64,000 bases of DNA from PKWO01 sp036561005 (lineage in GTDB: Bacteria; Pseudomonadota; Gammaproteobacteria; Burkholderiales; Burkholderiaceae_D), in assembly GCA_036561005.1 (NCBI GenBank), contig DATBQE010000050.1:1-64000 (forward strand), read 5' to 3'. This document shows positions 8,154 to 15,588 of the stretch, piece after piece. Within the stretch, counting starts at the first letter, position 1; every line of letters begins with the position of its first letter. The notes beneath the pieces were generated by a model. That model worked only from the letters and a program-made list of their open reading frames with translations, was not told the origin of the DNA and did not search any database. The translations under genes were made by a program, and so were the position numbers.

Positions 8154-8903
8154 ATGCTTACTCGTCTGCATTACTGGTCACAACACCTTGCCGCCCGCCT
8201 GCCGGCGCTGCTGCCGTCCAGTTGTGCATTGTGCGGCTCCACCAGCGAACGAGCATTGTGCCGCGGATGCCAGAGCCAATTTGTCGCACCGCGCAGGAAT
8301 TGCTGCATCCAATGTGCGATGCCTTTGACGTCAACGTCGGAGGCGATAAAAGCGCAACGCTGCGGCGCCTGCCTCGACGAACCGCCCGCCTTCGATGCCA
8401 CGATTGCAGCGGTCGATTATTCGGCACCGCTCGACCAATTGGTGATCGCGCTCAAATTCGGCGGACGGCTTGCCATGGCACCGCTCTTTGCGCGCCTCGT
8501 GCGCGACGCCCTGCTGCACACACCGGAAGCGCCATTGCCCGATGTTTTGATTCCGGTTCCGCTCGGCGGCGAACGCCTCAGGCAGCGCGGCTTCAATCAG
8601 GCCCTGGAAATTGCCCGTCCGCTATCGTGGGCGCTGGGCATCGAGTTGCAGCCGCGCCTCGCACTTAGGCTGCGCGAGACCGATGCACAGTCGACCTTGC
8701 ACCCGGAACAAAGGCGAAAAAACATGCGCGGCGCATTTTCAGTCTCGCCGGCATTCGTGGACCGGATAGGCGGCAGGCATATCGGCGTGATTGACGACGT
8801 CATGACGACGGGAGAAACTCTCAACGAATTCGCTGCAACCCTCAAGCGCTTCGGTGCTGCGCGGGTCACCAATTTTGTGTTTGCGCGCACCTTGCTCAAA
8901 TAG
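8154..8903 (+). CDS. ComF family protein (phosphoribosyltransferase-like)
   Basis: A 249-residue ComFC-type protein. The N-terminal zinc-ribbon-like region has CxxC pairs (CALCGS, LCRGCQ, CCIQC), and the C-terminal half is a type I phosphoribosyltransferase domain with the PRPP-binding signature IGVIDDVMTTGETLNE. Family members take part in natural transformation (ComFC/GntX), acting in the cytoplasm on incoming single-stranded DNA; the exact reaction is not established. It is followed after 24 bases by trmL, probably in one transcript. Confidence 0.9.
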   Translation: MLTRLHYWSQHLAARLPALLPSSCALCGSTSERALCRGCQSQFVAPRRNCCIQCAMPLTSTSEAIKAQRCGACLDEPPAFDATIAAVDYSAPLDQLVIALKFGGRLAMAPLFARLVRDALLHTPEAPLPDVLIPVPLGGERLRQRGFNQALEIARPLSWALGIELQPRLALRLRETDAQSTLHPEQRRKNMRGAFSVSPAFVDRIGGRHIGVIDDVMTTGETLNEFAATLKRFGAARVTNFVFARTLLK

Positions 8904-8927
8904 AAACCTTGTCTTACGGAGAATAAC

Positions 8928-9398
8928 TTGTTTCATGTCGTCCTGGTCGAACCTGAAATTCCGCCCAACACCGGTAACGTAATTCGCCTGTGTGCCAACA
9001 CCGGTGCGCAATTGCATTTGATCGAACCGCTGGGCTTTCCGCTCGACGACGCCAAGATGCGACGCGCCGGCCTGGACTACCATGACTACGCAACAATGAA
9101 AGTGCATCGCGACTGGGCAAGCTTTATCGCATCGGAAAATCCCGCTACAACCCGCATGTTTGCCATGACCACCCACGGCTCGACGCCATTCGGCAATATC
9201 GAATTCCGTCCCGGCGACTATTTCGTGTTCGGCTCGGAAACAAAGGGCTTGCGCCCCGAATTGCGCGAATCGTTTCCCGGCACGCAGCGCATACGCCTTC
9301 CCATGCGCCCCGACAATCGCAGTTTGAACCTATCGAATACGGTTGCGGTCGTAGTCTATGAAGCCTGGCGCCAGAACGGTTTCGCCGGTGGCGCATAA
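8928..9398 (+). CDS. trmL: tRNA (cytidine(34)-2'-O)-methyltransferase
   Basis: A 156-residue SPOUT-class methyltransferase closely matching TrmL/YibK: it begins MFHVVLVEPEIPPNTGN and has RLCANTGAQLHLIEPLGF, the FGSETKGLRPEL loop and the knotted C-terminal segment RSLNLSNTVAVVVYEAWRQ. TrmL methylates the ribose of the wobble base in some leucine tRNAs. The start is a TTG at 8928, supported by a GGAG ribosome-binding site six bases upstream and by the exact family N-terminus; no in-frame ATG exists nearby. Confidence 0.95.
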   Translation: MFHVVLVEPEIPPNTGNVIRLCANTGAQLHLIEPLGFPLDDAKMRRAGLDYHDYATMKVHRDWASFIASENPATTRMFAMTTHGSTPFGNIEFRPGDYFVFGSETKGLRPELRESFPGTQRIRLPMRPDNRSLNLSNTVAVVVYEAWRQNGFAGGA

Positions 9399-9449
9399 CC
9401 GGCCCTTACCAACCACGCCGGCAACCGATCAACAGAACCGACACAAACA

Positions 9450-9881
9450 ATGAAAACAAGACTCTTCGCACTCGCCCTCATTTCGGCCGCCGGCTCTGTT
9501 TTGGCTGACGATCACACCAGCCTGGTCGTCAGCAATGCGCATGCCAGGCCAACCGTCCCCGGACAATCCAGCGGCGCGGCATATATCGATATCGAAAACA
9601 GAGGCAAGACCAGCGACAGACTATTGACCATCAGCTCGCCGGTCGCGAAGTCGGCTGAAGTACACAGCATGACCATGGACGGAACGATCATGCGCATGCG
9701 CGAAGTGACGCAATTGGAGTTGAAGCCGTCGGCCAAACTGACGATGGGCTCAGGCGACGGTTACCACATCATGCTGGTTGGCCTGAAGAAGGCACTCAAG
9801 CCGGGAGAAAAAATCCCGCTGAACTTGCGCTTCGAAAAAGCAGGCAAGATGGAATTGGATGCGATTGTCGATGCACGGTAA
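9450..9881 (+). CDS. Periplasmic copper chaperone PCuAC
   Basis: A 143-residue secreted protein with a signal peptide (about 1-19, ending SVLA). The mature cupredoxin-like domain shows the PCuAC copper-binding pattern: EVHSMTMDGTIMRMREV followed, about 20 residues on, by GYHIMLVGL, which gives the HxM and M/H ligand set. PCuAC proteins carry Cu(I) in the periplasm and help SCO proteins build the CuA site. It is distant from the cox cluster here but fits the copper theme of the window. It converges with the heptose adenylyltransferase gene, 27 bases away. Confidence 0.93.
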   Translation: MKTRLFALALISAAGSVLADDHTSLVVSNAHARPTVPGQSSGAAYIDIENRGKTSDRLLTISSPVAKSAEVHSMTMDGTIMRMREVTQLELKPSAKLTMGSGDGYHIMLVGLKKALKPGEKIPLNLRFEKAGKMELDAIVDAR

Positions 9882-9908
9882 ATCTGTCTTGGGTGCGGGC
9901 TGCCGGCC

Positions 9909-10385
9909 TCAGCCTTGCCGCGCTTTGGACAGTAACTTCGTTGTCGATCGGTCGAAGCGAAAATCGATCGCCACCGCCTTGCCGCCATATGCCAGCACGG
10001 CCTGACCTTCCGGTATCGCCTGCATGTCATAGTCGCCGCCTTTGACATATACATCGGGCCTGGCTTCCTGCACCGACTCAAGCGCAGTATCTTCGTCAAA
10101 TTCCACAACGAGGTTGACGGCTTCGAGTGCCGCCAGCACCGCCATGCGATCGGCGCATTCGTTGAGAGGCCGGTCATCGCCTTTGCCAAGCCGCCTGACC
10201 GACGCGTCGGTGTTGACGGCCACGACCAAGGATGCGCCAAGAGCGCGCGCCTCGGCAAGATAGCTCACGTGGCCGCGATGCAAGAGATCGAACACGCCAT
10301 TGGTCATCACGACCGGCTTGGGGAGTTGCGCGACACGTTGCGCGAGTTCGGCGCGCGAGCAAATTTTGCGTTCGAATTCGAGCAT
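9909..10385 (-). CDS. rfaE2: D-glycero-beta-D-manno-heptose 1-phosphate adenylyltransferase
   Basis: A 158-residue nucleotidyltransferase corresponding to the C-terminal half of HldE. It has the HxGH signature in TNGVFDLLHRGHVSYL, plus VVAVNTDASVRRLGKG and KGGDYD. It makes ADP-heptose for the lipopolysaccharide inner core. As in many betaproteobacteria the kinase half is a separate gene, not seen here. The frame is open up to 10460, but ATG 10385 (MLEFERKICS) is preferred because the upstream extension runs through a terminator hairpin and reads as nonsense. Confidence 0.93.
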   Translation of the reverse strand: MLEFERKICSRAELAQRVAQLPKPVVMTNGVFDLLHRGHVSYLAEARALGASLVVAVNTDASVRRLGKGDDRPLNECADRMAVLAALEAVNLVVEFDEDTALESVQEARPDVYVKGGDYDMQAIPEGQAVLAYGGKAVAIDFRFDRSTTKLLSKARQG

Positions 10386-10410
10386 GGTGATTAAGCAAAA
10401 GAGTCCGGCA

Positions 10411-10442
10411 AAAATAAAAAGCCGCAATGCTAGCATTGCGGC
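10411..10442 (-). terminator. Rho-independent terminator of the desaturase-like gene
   Basis: A perfect 22-base palindrome (11-bp arms GCCGCAATGCT / AGCATTGCGGC, 10421-10442) is followed on the minus strand by TTTTTATTTTT. It lies 26 bases after the stop of the gene at 10469-11314 and upstream of the rfaE2 start, so it separates the two transcripts. Confidence 0.85.
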
Positions 10443-10468
10443 CGTCTGGTCGATCTTCAAAAACAGAA

Positions 10469-11314
10469 TCAGGCAAGCTTCGGCGTCAGGCGATTGACGA
10501 TTTCCTTGCGATAGCGGTTCAATTCCTGCACGGTATCGAAAGTGCGCTCAAACAGCAGCGACATGTTGTGCAGAATACGTTCAACCACTTTCTTTTCCCA
10601 TTCGCCGTCGAACTTGATCTGGCCGTCGAGCCAGCGCTCAAGCCATTCAGGGTCAGGCAGGCGCGATTGCACGGTATCGAGCGGGTAGAGCGACTGATTG
10701 ACGTGCAAATTGGTCGGATGCAGCGGCTTTTCCGTACGGCGTGCCGATGCCATGAGCACACCGATCTTGGCGAAAGCGGCACGGGCACTGTCACCGACTT
10801 CGACCAGCGCCTTCTTCATATAGCGCAGGTAAGCGCCGCCGTGGCGCGCTTCATCCTGGCTGATGATTTTGTAAATCTGTTTGATGACCGGTTCGGTGTG
10901 CCAATCAGCCGCGCAACGATACCAGTGATTGAGACGAATCTCGCCACAAAAATGCATCATCAAGGTTTCGAGCGGCGGAGCAGGATCGAACTCGAAGCGC
11001 ACGTTGTGCAACTCTTCTTCGGTCGGAACGAGCTCCGGCCGGAAGCGGCGCAGGTATTCCATCAATACCAGCGAATGCTTTTGCTCTTCGAAAAACCACA
11101 CCGACATGAAGGCGCAAAAATCACTGTCGCCGCGGTTGTCGCGCAAGAACATTTCCGTGGCAGGCAAGGCAGACCATTCGGTGATCGCATTCATGCGTAT
11201 CGTTTGCGCCTGTTCATCGGTCAGCTGCGCCGCATCAAACTGATCCCACGGAATATCCTTATCCATGTTCCAGCGCACTTGTTCCAATGATTTAAACAAT
11301 TCTGGGTACAACAT
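10469..11314 (-). CDS. Ferritin-like diiron protein, acyl-ACP desaturase-like
   Basis: A 281-residue helical protein with diiron motifs of the ferritin-like/acyl-ACP desaturase superfamily: FFEEQKH (first half) and QDEARHGG (second half), with supporting acidic residues in SALPATEMFLRDN and HFCGEIRLNHWY. The family uses a carboxylate-bridged diiron centre to activate oxygen, but the substrate of this bacterial branch is not known. ATG 11314 is the start. It has its own terminator and a candidate promoter upstream (11348-11376), so it is probably monocistronic. Confidence 0.8.
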   Translation of the reverse strand: MLYPELFKSLEQVRWNMDKDIPWDQFDAAQLTDEQAQTIRMNAITEWSALPATEMFLRDNRGDSDFCAFMSVWFFEEQKHSLVLMEYLRRFRPELVPTEEELHNVRFEFDPAPPLETLMMHFCGEIRLNHWYRCAADWHTEPVIKQIYKIISQDEARHGGAYLRYMKKALVEVGDSARAAFAKIGVLMASARRTEKPLHPTNLHVNQSLYPLDTVQSRLPDPEWLERWLDGQIKFDGEWEKKVVERILHNMSLLFERTFDTVQELNRYRKEIVNRLTPKLA

Positions 11315-11347
11315 ACGGCCGACCTTGAAAATTGAGTTAAGTACCTG

Positions 11348-11376
11348 ATTCTACCAAGAAATTAGACTTTACATAA
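11348..11376 (-). promoter_or_regulatory. Candidate promoter of the desaturase-like gene
   Basis: On the minus strand, TTATGT and TAGAAT lie 17 bases apart, about 35 bases upstream of ATG 11314. The -10 element is good, the -35 element weak. This is pattern matching only. Confidence 0.35.
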
Positions 11377-11380
11377 GGCT

Positions 11381-11479
11381 TCAGGCTTGCATATCGATTA
11401 GCCGCATGCCGAACTTGCCGCGACGCACCAGATGTTGCCTGTCAACCTTACCAGTGTATACGTCGATCAAGCGCGTCAC
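11381..11479 (-). CDS. Possible 32-residue protein after phaM
   Basis: A GTG at 11479, four bases after the phaM stop, opens a 32-residue frame (VTRLIDVYTGKVDRQHLVRR and a C-terminus GKFGMRLIDMQA) whose composition looks protein-like, not random. It could be a small translationally coupled protein or a remnant of a longer gene. I recognise no family and there is no ribosome-binding site beyond the coupling distance. This is a tentative call. Confidence 0.22.
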   Translation of the reverse strand: MTRLIDVYTGKVDRQHLVRRGKFGMRLIDMQA

Positions 11480-11483
11480 GGAT

Positions 11484-12197
11484 TCAAGATGTTTTTGCCG
11501 CCTTTGGGGGTTTTGCCGCCTTAGGTGCTTTGGCAGGCGGGGAAGTCGAAGTTGCCTTTTTCCCTGCCGGCTTTGCCTTCGCTCCCGTTTTGCCAGAGGC
11601 TGCAGGCGCGGCCTTCCTGGTTGGCGCAGGCGTCTTCTCCGAGGCCATGGCGGTATCGACCGCCTGCTTGAACTGGTCCTGCAACATGTTCCACCACATT
11701 GCAGGATTGGCCAGTGGACTGGCGGCGGTGGCCGATGGCGCACCCGGCTTTGCCGCCGGCGCGGCATTGCGCGCCTCCTGCGCCGGCGGCTGGGCGGCTT
11801 CCGGCTCGGGCGGCAGTTCCGGCGCGGGCGCGGTCTCCGGCTGCTTTTCTACGGGTTTGACAAACGAAGGCGTCGCCGCCGCAGCGGCTCTGGCTGCGGG
11901 TTTGACCGCGGCGGACAAAGTTTCGCCCATCGATTGCAGCGTGGAAATCGTCGCACTCTGCACTTCGAGTGCCTGTATGGTACTGCGCAACATGTTCATG
12001 TTGAGCGTCAGCCACGATTCAACCGTCTTCAAATCCGAGATTTGTTTGTTGATTTCCTCAACCGACAAGGTCGGCATGATCATGCCAGGTATGCCCATGC
12101 CGGGCACGTTCATGCCGCCCCACAGATTTTTGACAAAATCGAGGGTGTCGCTCATGGCGCTCATGCCTGGAATGCCCTGCATCGCTGATTTTGACAT
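11484..12197 (-). CDS. phaM: PhaM-type polyhydroxyalkanoate granule protein
   Basis: A 237-residue protein. The first 90 residues hold the conserved PhaM region, including DTLDFVKNLWGGM, a run of GMGIPGMIMPTLS and EEINKQISDLKTVESWL. The rest is a low-complexity Ala/Pro/Lys tail ending AKAPKAAKPPKAAKTS. In Ralstonia, PhaM activates the PHA synthase PhaC, and its basic histone-like tail binds DNA so that granules attach to the nucleoid. The same architecture implies that this organism stores polyhydroxybutyrate, although no pha synthesis gene is in the window. CCTTGGC-type spacing upstream includes an AAGGAGACGGGC ribosome-binding site. Confidence 0.85.
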   Translation of the reverse strand: MSKSAMQGIPGMSAMSDTLDFVKNLWGGMNVPGMGIPGMIMPTLSVEEINKQISDLKTVESWLTLNMNMLRSTIQALEVQSATISTLQSMGETLSAAVKPAARAAAAATPSFVKPVEKQPETAPAPELPPEPEAAQPPAQEARNAAPAAKPGAPSATAASPLANPAMWWNMLQDQFKQAVDTAMASEKTPAPTRKAAPAASGKTGAKAKPAGKKATSTSPPAKAPKAAKPPKAAKTS

Positions 12198-12363
12198 GCC
12201 CGTCTCCTTGGCGAAAATAGTTGCTTGACGTGTTCCTGGACCAGACTAGCAGATATTCCAATGAAGAACGATATTCTTCGATGCCGCCGATTGCAGATTT
12301 GAAACATTGTGTCCAAACATGTCTTGCGATCCATGATGACGATTGAGCGTTTACACTAGCGCC

Positions 12364-13521
12364 ATGTCATCCCTCATGAAATCCAGTGCGCGCAGCGAAA
12401 AAGTCTTGCCTGTATCCCGGCGCTGGCTGGTCGTGCTCGCAGCGGCAATATTATTGCATGTGCTGGCATTGGATTGGGCAAATGAAAACATCGGCGTGCC
12501 GCATGTGCGGGATGAAAATCCACCTGCCATCGCAATGGTGCAATTGAAACCGCCGATGCTGCCAGCGCCGGTTGCGGAGCCGGCAGCCGCTCCCAAGCCC
12601 AGGCCGCGCCCGCCACATCGTTTCGCGCCGAAGCCCGCACCAGTGGCCAATACCAGCGCCGATACTCCAGCGGTGGCGGATGCGCCGGCAGAACCTGCGC
12701 CAGCATTGGCCACAACCAGCACCGAGGCAGAAGCCGGCAAAGCGGCCATTGTGACGCCCCCGGAGGTCGCACCGGCAGATACAGACAAGGACGTGGCCAA
12801 GGAAGAAAAAACCGGCCCCGTTCAATATCGCGTCGAATTCCCCCCTTCCGCCGAATTGAAATACGACGTCCAGCAGGTGCCTGCCGACGGTGGCCACCCA
12901 AGATATGGCAGCGGCGTCATCAGCTGGCGCAGGGAGGGCGGAAAATACCAGGTCAATGGCGAAGCCGATGTGCTGTTCTTCACGCTACTGAAATTTACCA
13001 GTGAAGGCGGCTTCGACAGCTATGGTATCGCGCCGGTAATGTATAGCGAAAAGCGCTTCCGCCGGTCGGAAACGGCAACCCATTTCAATCGCGACGAACG
13101 CAATAACATCAGTTTTTCGGCCTCGCAATTGTCTTACCCCATCAAAGGTGGGGAGCAGGATTTGAGCAGCGTTATCTGGGAATTGAGCGGAATCGGCCGC
13201 GGCGACAGGGAAAAATTCGTCCCCGGCGCGCAAATCGACCTGTTCGTCGCCGGCGTACGCGATGCCGACATCTGGAGTATCCTTGTCATCGGTCCGGAAG
13301 ACATCGAAGTCGGTCGCGGTAAAACGCAGGCATGGCACGTCGTCCGCATCCCGCGCGTTGGTAGCTATGACAAGAAAATTGACATCTGGCTGGCCCCGCA
13401 AGACCAGTGGTACCCGGTCAAGATACGCCAGACTGAAAAAGGCGGCGACTTTGTCGATATGACGATGACCTCGGTCCACCCATTGCCGCCCGCGAACGTT
13501 GATGACGCAGCGAGCCGTTGA
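12364..13521 (+). CDS. DUF3108 protein with TonB-like proline-rich N-terminus
   Basis: A 385-residue protein from ATG 12364. A basic N-terminus and one membrane helix (about 20-40) are followed by a long Pro/Ala-rich stretch with PKPRPRPPHRFAPKP, as in TonB-type periplasm-spanning linkers. The C-terminal 230 residues form a DUF3108 domain, with YRVEFPPSAELKYDV, SEGGFDSYGIAPVMYSEKRF and IDIWLAPQDQWYPVKIRQT. DUF3108 resembles lipoprotein-carrier beta folds, but its function is unknown. The gene is followed 35 bases later by a paralogue that lacks the linker. Confidence 0.8.
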   Translation: MSSLMKSSARSEKVLPVSRRWLVVLAAAILLHVLALDWANENIGVPHVRDENPPAIAMVQLKPPMLPAPVAEPAAAPKPRPRPPHRFAPKPAPVANTSADTPAVADAPAEPAPALATTSTEAEAGKAAIVTPPEVAPADTDKDVAKEEKTGPVQYRVEFPPSAELKYDVQQVPADGGHPRYGSGVISWRREGGKYQVNGEADVLFFTLLKFTSEGGFDSYGIAPVMYSEKRFRRSETATHFNRDERNNISFSASQLSYPIKGGEQDLSSVIWELSGIGRGDREKFVPGAQIDLFVAGVRDADIWSILVIGPEDIEVGRGKTQAWHVVRIPRVGSYDKKIDIWLAPQDQWYPVKIRQTEKGGDFVDMTMTSVHPLPPANVDDAASR

Positions 13522-13556
13522 CATTCTGCGGCACACATAATTTACGGAAACTCCTG

Positions 13557-14327
13557 ATGACTGTTCCACTATTGAAAACCGCATTTGCCATGCTCCTTTC
13601 GCTTGCGATTGCGAATGTTTCGGCCGAAGAAGCCAGGCACACGGCGGAAAAGCACAAATTCAACCTGCCGCCATCAGCTGATCTCAATTACGCGATCAGG
13701 GCACAGCAAAGCGGCCTTCAATTGAGCGGAAACGCCGTGCTGAAATGGAATGTAGTCGACAACACCTATCACATTGAGGCGGAGACGCGGGCCATGCTGG
13801 TGGGGAAAATCCTCGACGCGAAAAGCGATGGCAGCATTGATGATTTTGGCCTGGCGCCGGCCGTGTTTGCAGAAAAGCGCTTCCACAAGGACCCGACCAC
13901 GACCGCCTTCAACCGTGACAACAAACTGATAAGCTTCAGCACCAACAGCGACACCTACCCGATCATGGGCGGCGAACAAGACAGAACCAGTGCAATCTGG
14001 CAATTGATTGCCGTGGCGCGCGGTGCGCACAGCAAGTTCAAGGAAGACTCCGAATGGGAATTTTTCGTCGCCGGGCAGCACGATGCCGAGGAATGGTCGT
14101 TCAAGGTCGAACGGATGGAAAGCATACGCACGCCGATGGGCAACATGAACGCGATGCACATCGTCAAGGCGCCACCGCCCAATTCAAAGGGGCAAATGGT
14201 CGATATCTGGCTCGCCCCATCGCTTGAATGGTATCCCGTGCGCCTGCGCTTTACCGAACCCAACGGCGACTATGTCGAGCAAACCCTGGAAGCGGTGAAC
14301 AAGGCCGGCAAACCGGCGCTGCAATAA
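13557..14327 (+). CDS. DUF3108 periplasmic protein
   Basis: A 256-residue protein with a signal peptide (about 1-22, ending NVSA) and a DUF3108 domain. It aligns along its length with the C-terminal half of the preceding protein: FNLPPSADLNYAI, DGSIDDFGLAPAVFAEKRF, FNRDNKLISFS, YPIMGGEQDRTSAIWQL and VDIWLAPSLEWYPVRLR all have counterparts. The pair therefore arose by tandem duplication, with one copy anchored through a proline-rich arm and one exported. No function is established. ATG 13557 is chosen over an upstream in-frame start because it begins the signal peptide. Confidence 0.82.
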   Translation: MTVPLLKTAFAMLLSLAIANVSAEEARHTAEKHKFNLPPSADLNYAIRAQQSGLQLSGNAVLKWNVVDNTYHIEAETRAMLVGKILDAKSDGSIDDFGLAPAVFAEKRFHKDPTTTAFNRDNKLISFSTNSDTYPIMGGEQDRTSAIWQLIAVARGAHSKFKEDSEWEFFVAGQHDAEEWSFKVERMESIRTPMGNMNAMHIVKAPPPNSKGQMVDIWLAPSLEWYPVRLRFTEPNGDYVEQTLEAVNKAGKPALQ

Positions 14328-14356
14328 CCCAATAACCTTCTGTCGATGGAGAAAAC

Positions 14357-15064
14357 ATGACCCTTGCCCACGGCGCGCTCGTGCTGTTTAGCGGCGGACA
14401 GGATTCCACCACCTGCCTGGCGTGGGCGCTTGCGCGCTATGAGAAAGTCGAAACCATCGGCTTCGACTACGGACAGCGGCATGCCGTCGAACTGGCCATG
14501 CGTCCGGTCATATTGGGAAAACTGCGCGCGTTCTCTGCCGATTGGGACGCCAGGCTGGGCGAGGATCACATGATCGATCTGTCGCTGCTGGGGAAAATTT
14601 CCGATACCGCATTGACGCAGAATGTGGAAATCGCAATGCAGGAAAACGGCTTGCCGAACACCTTCGTGCCGGGCCGCAACCTGCTGTTCATGACGGTGGC
14701 AGCGACGGTGGCGTACCGCCGCGGCCTTGATGTGCTGGTGGGCGGCATGTGCGAAACCGATTTCTCCGGTTATCCCGATTGTCGCGACGATACGATGAAG
14801 GCGCTACAGGTTGCACTTAATCTTGGCATGCAGACCCGCCTCAAGGTTGAAACGCCGCTGATGTGGATCGACAAGTCACAAACCTGGGAGCTGGCACACA
14901 GCCTCGGCGGTGAGCAACTGGTGGACCTGATACGTGAAGATACCCACACCTGCTATCTTGGCGAACGCGGTGCCCTGCACGATTGGGGTTACGGTTGCAG
15001 CACCTGCCCGGCATGTGCCTTGCGTGCCAAAGGCTATTTGCAATATCGCGCAAACAAGAGCTGA
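14357..15064 (+). CDS. queC: 7-cyano-7-deazaguanine synthase
   Basis: A 235-residue QueC. The ATP-pyrophosphatase P-loop is LFSGGQDSTTCLAWAL and is followed by TIGFDYGQRHAVEL. The zinc-binding cysteines lie in GCSTCPACALRAKGY with an upstream Cys in THTCYLGER, and the substrate loop is CETDFSGYPDCRDD. The enzyme converts 7-carboxy-7-deazaguanine to preQ0 in queuosine biosynthesis. A GGAGA site precedes ATG 14357. The cyclic-nucleotide-binding protein gene starts three bases after its stop. Confidence 0.97.
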   Translation: MTLAHGALVLFSGGQDSTTCLAWALARYEKVETIGFDYGQRHAVELAMRPVILGKLRAFSADWDARLGEDHMIDLSLLGKISDTALTQNVEIAMQENGLPNTFVPGRNLLFMTVAATVAYRRGLDVLVGGMCETDFSGYPDCRDDTMKALQVALNLGMQTRLKVETPLMWIDKSQTWELAHSLGGEQLVDLIREDTHTCYLGERGALHDWGYGCSTCPACALRAKGYLQYRANKS

Positions 15065-15067
15065 GCC

Positions 15068-15514
15068 ATGAGCGTGCATTGCGAGCCGGCGACTTGTCAG
15101 CTTCTTTTACGCTTGAACCTTTTCCGCGGCCTCGACGAGACCGAGCTATTGCTGTTGCTCGAAGAGGCGGAACTGGTGAATTTTGCCGACGGTGACTATC
15201 CGATCGTGGAAGGCGAGCAAGGGCAATTCATGTTCGTCATTCTGTCTGGCAAGGTGCGCATTGCCAAACGTTCATTCGGCATACAAAAACAGATCGGCGA
15301 ACTCGGCCCTGGAGAGTGCTTTGGTGAAATGTCCTTGATCGAATGTCGCTCTCGCTCAGCATCGGTCAAGGCTCTGGGTAGCTGCAAATTGTTGCGCATC
15401 GATGGCGACAAGATGGCGCGCATTCCTGCGATTGCTGCCATCCTTTACCGAAATATCGCGACCCTGCTTTCGCAGCGCTTGCGGCATGCAAACGATATTC
15501 TTACGCTAGGATAA
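15068..15514 (+). CDS. Stand-alone cyclic-nucleotide-binding domain protein
   Basis: A 148-residue protein that is almost entirely one CRP/FNR-type cyclic-nucleotide-binding beta barrel: FRGLDETELLLLLEEAEL, VEGEQGQFMFVILSGKVRI, and the phosphate-binding-cassette region GELGPGECFGEMSLIECRSRSASVK. There is no helix-turn-helix after the barrel, so it is not a transcription factor by itself. It may sense a nucleotide or act as a regulatory subunit. It sits directly behind queC and is probably co-transcribed with it. Confidence 0.82.
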   Translation: MSVHCEPATCQLLLRLNLFRGLDETELLLLLEEAELVNFADGDYPIVEGEQGQFMFVILSGKVRIAKRSFGIQKQIGELGPGECFGEMSLIECRSRSASVKALGSCKLLRIDGDKMARIPAIAAILYRNIATLLSQRLRHANDILTLG

Positions 15515-15535
15515 AAACGCCGCGTGCTTAACGCA

Positions 15536-15561
15536 CCCCTCGCCCGCAGGCGGGAGAGGGG
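15536..15561. terminator. GC-rich hairpin between convergent genes
   Basis: CCCCTCGCCCGC and GCGGGAGAGGGG (15536-15547 and 15550-15561) form a stem with one mismatch around a two-base AG turn. It lies between the converging genes ending at 15514 and 15589. It has no T-tract on either side, so it may be a weak terminator or one of the common Pro/Gly-type CCCTCTCCCGC intergenic repeats. Confidence 0.45.
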
Positions 15562-15588
15562 GCATAGCCTGTCGTCGCATTCGCCGAT

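Noticed and set aside
10386..10460. N-terminal extension of the heptose adenylyltransferase
   Set aside because: It would be translated through the terminator hairpin at 10411-10442, and the family N-terminus begins at ATG 10385.
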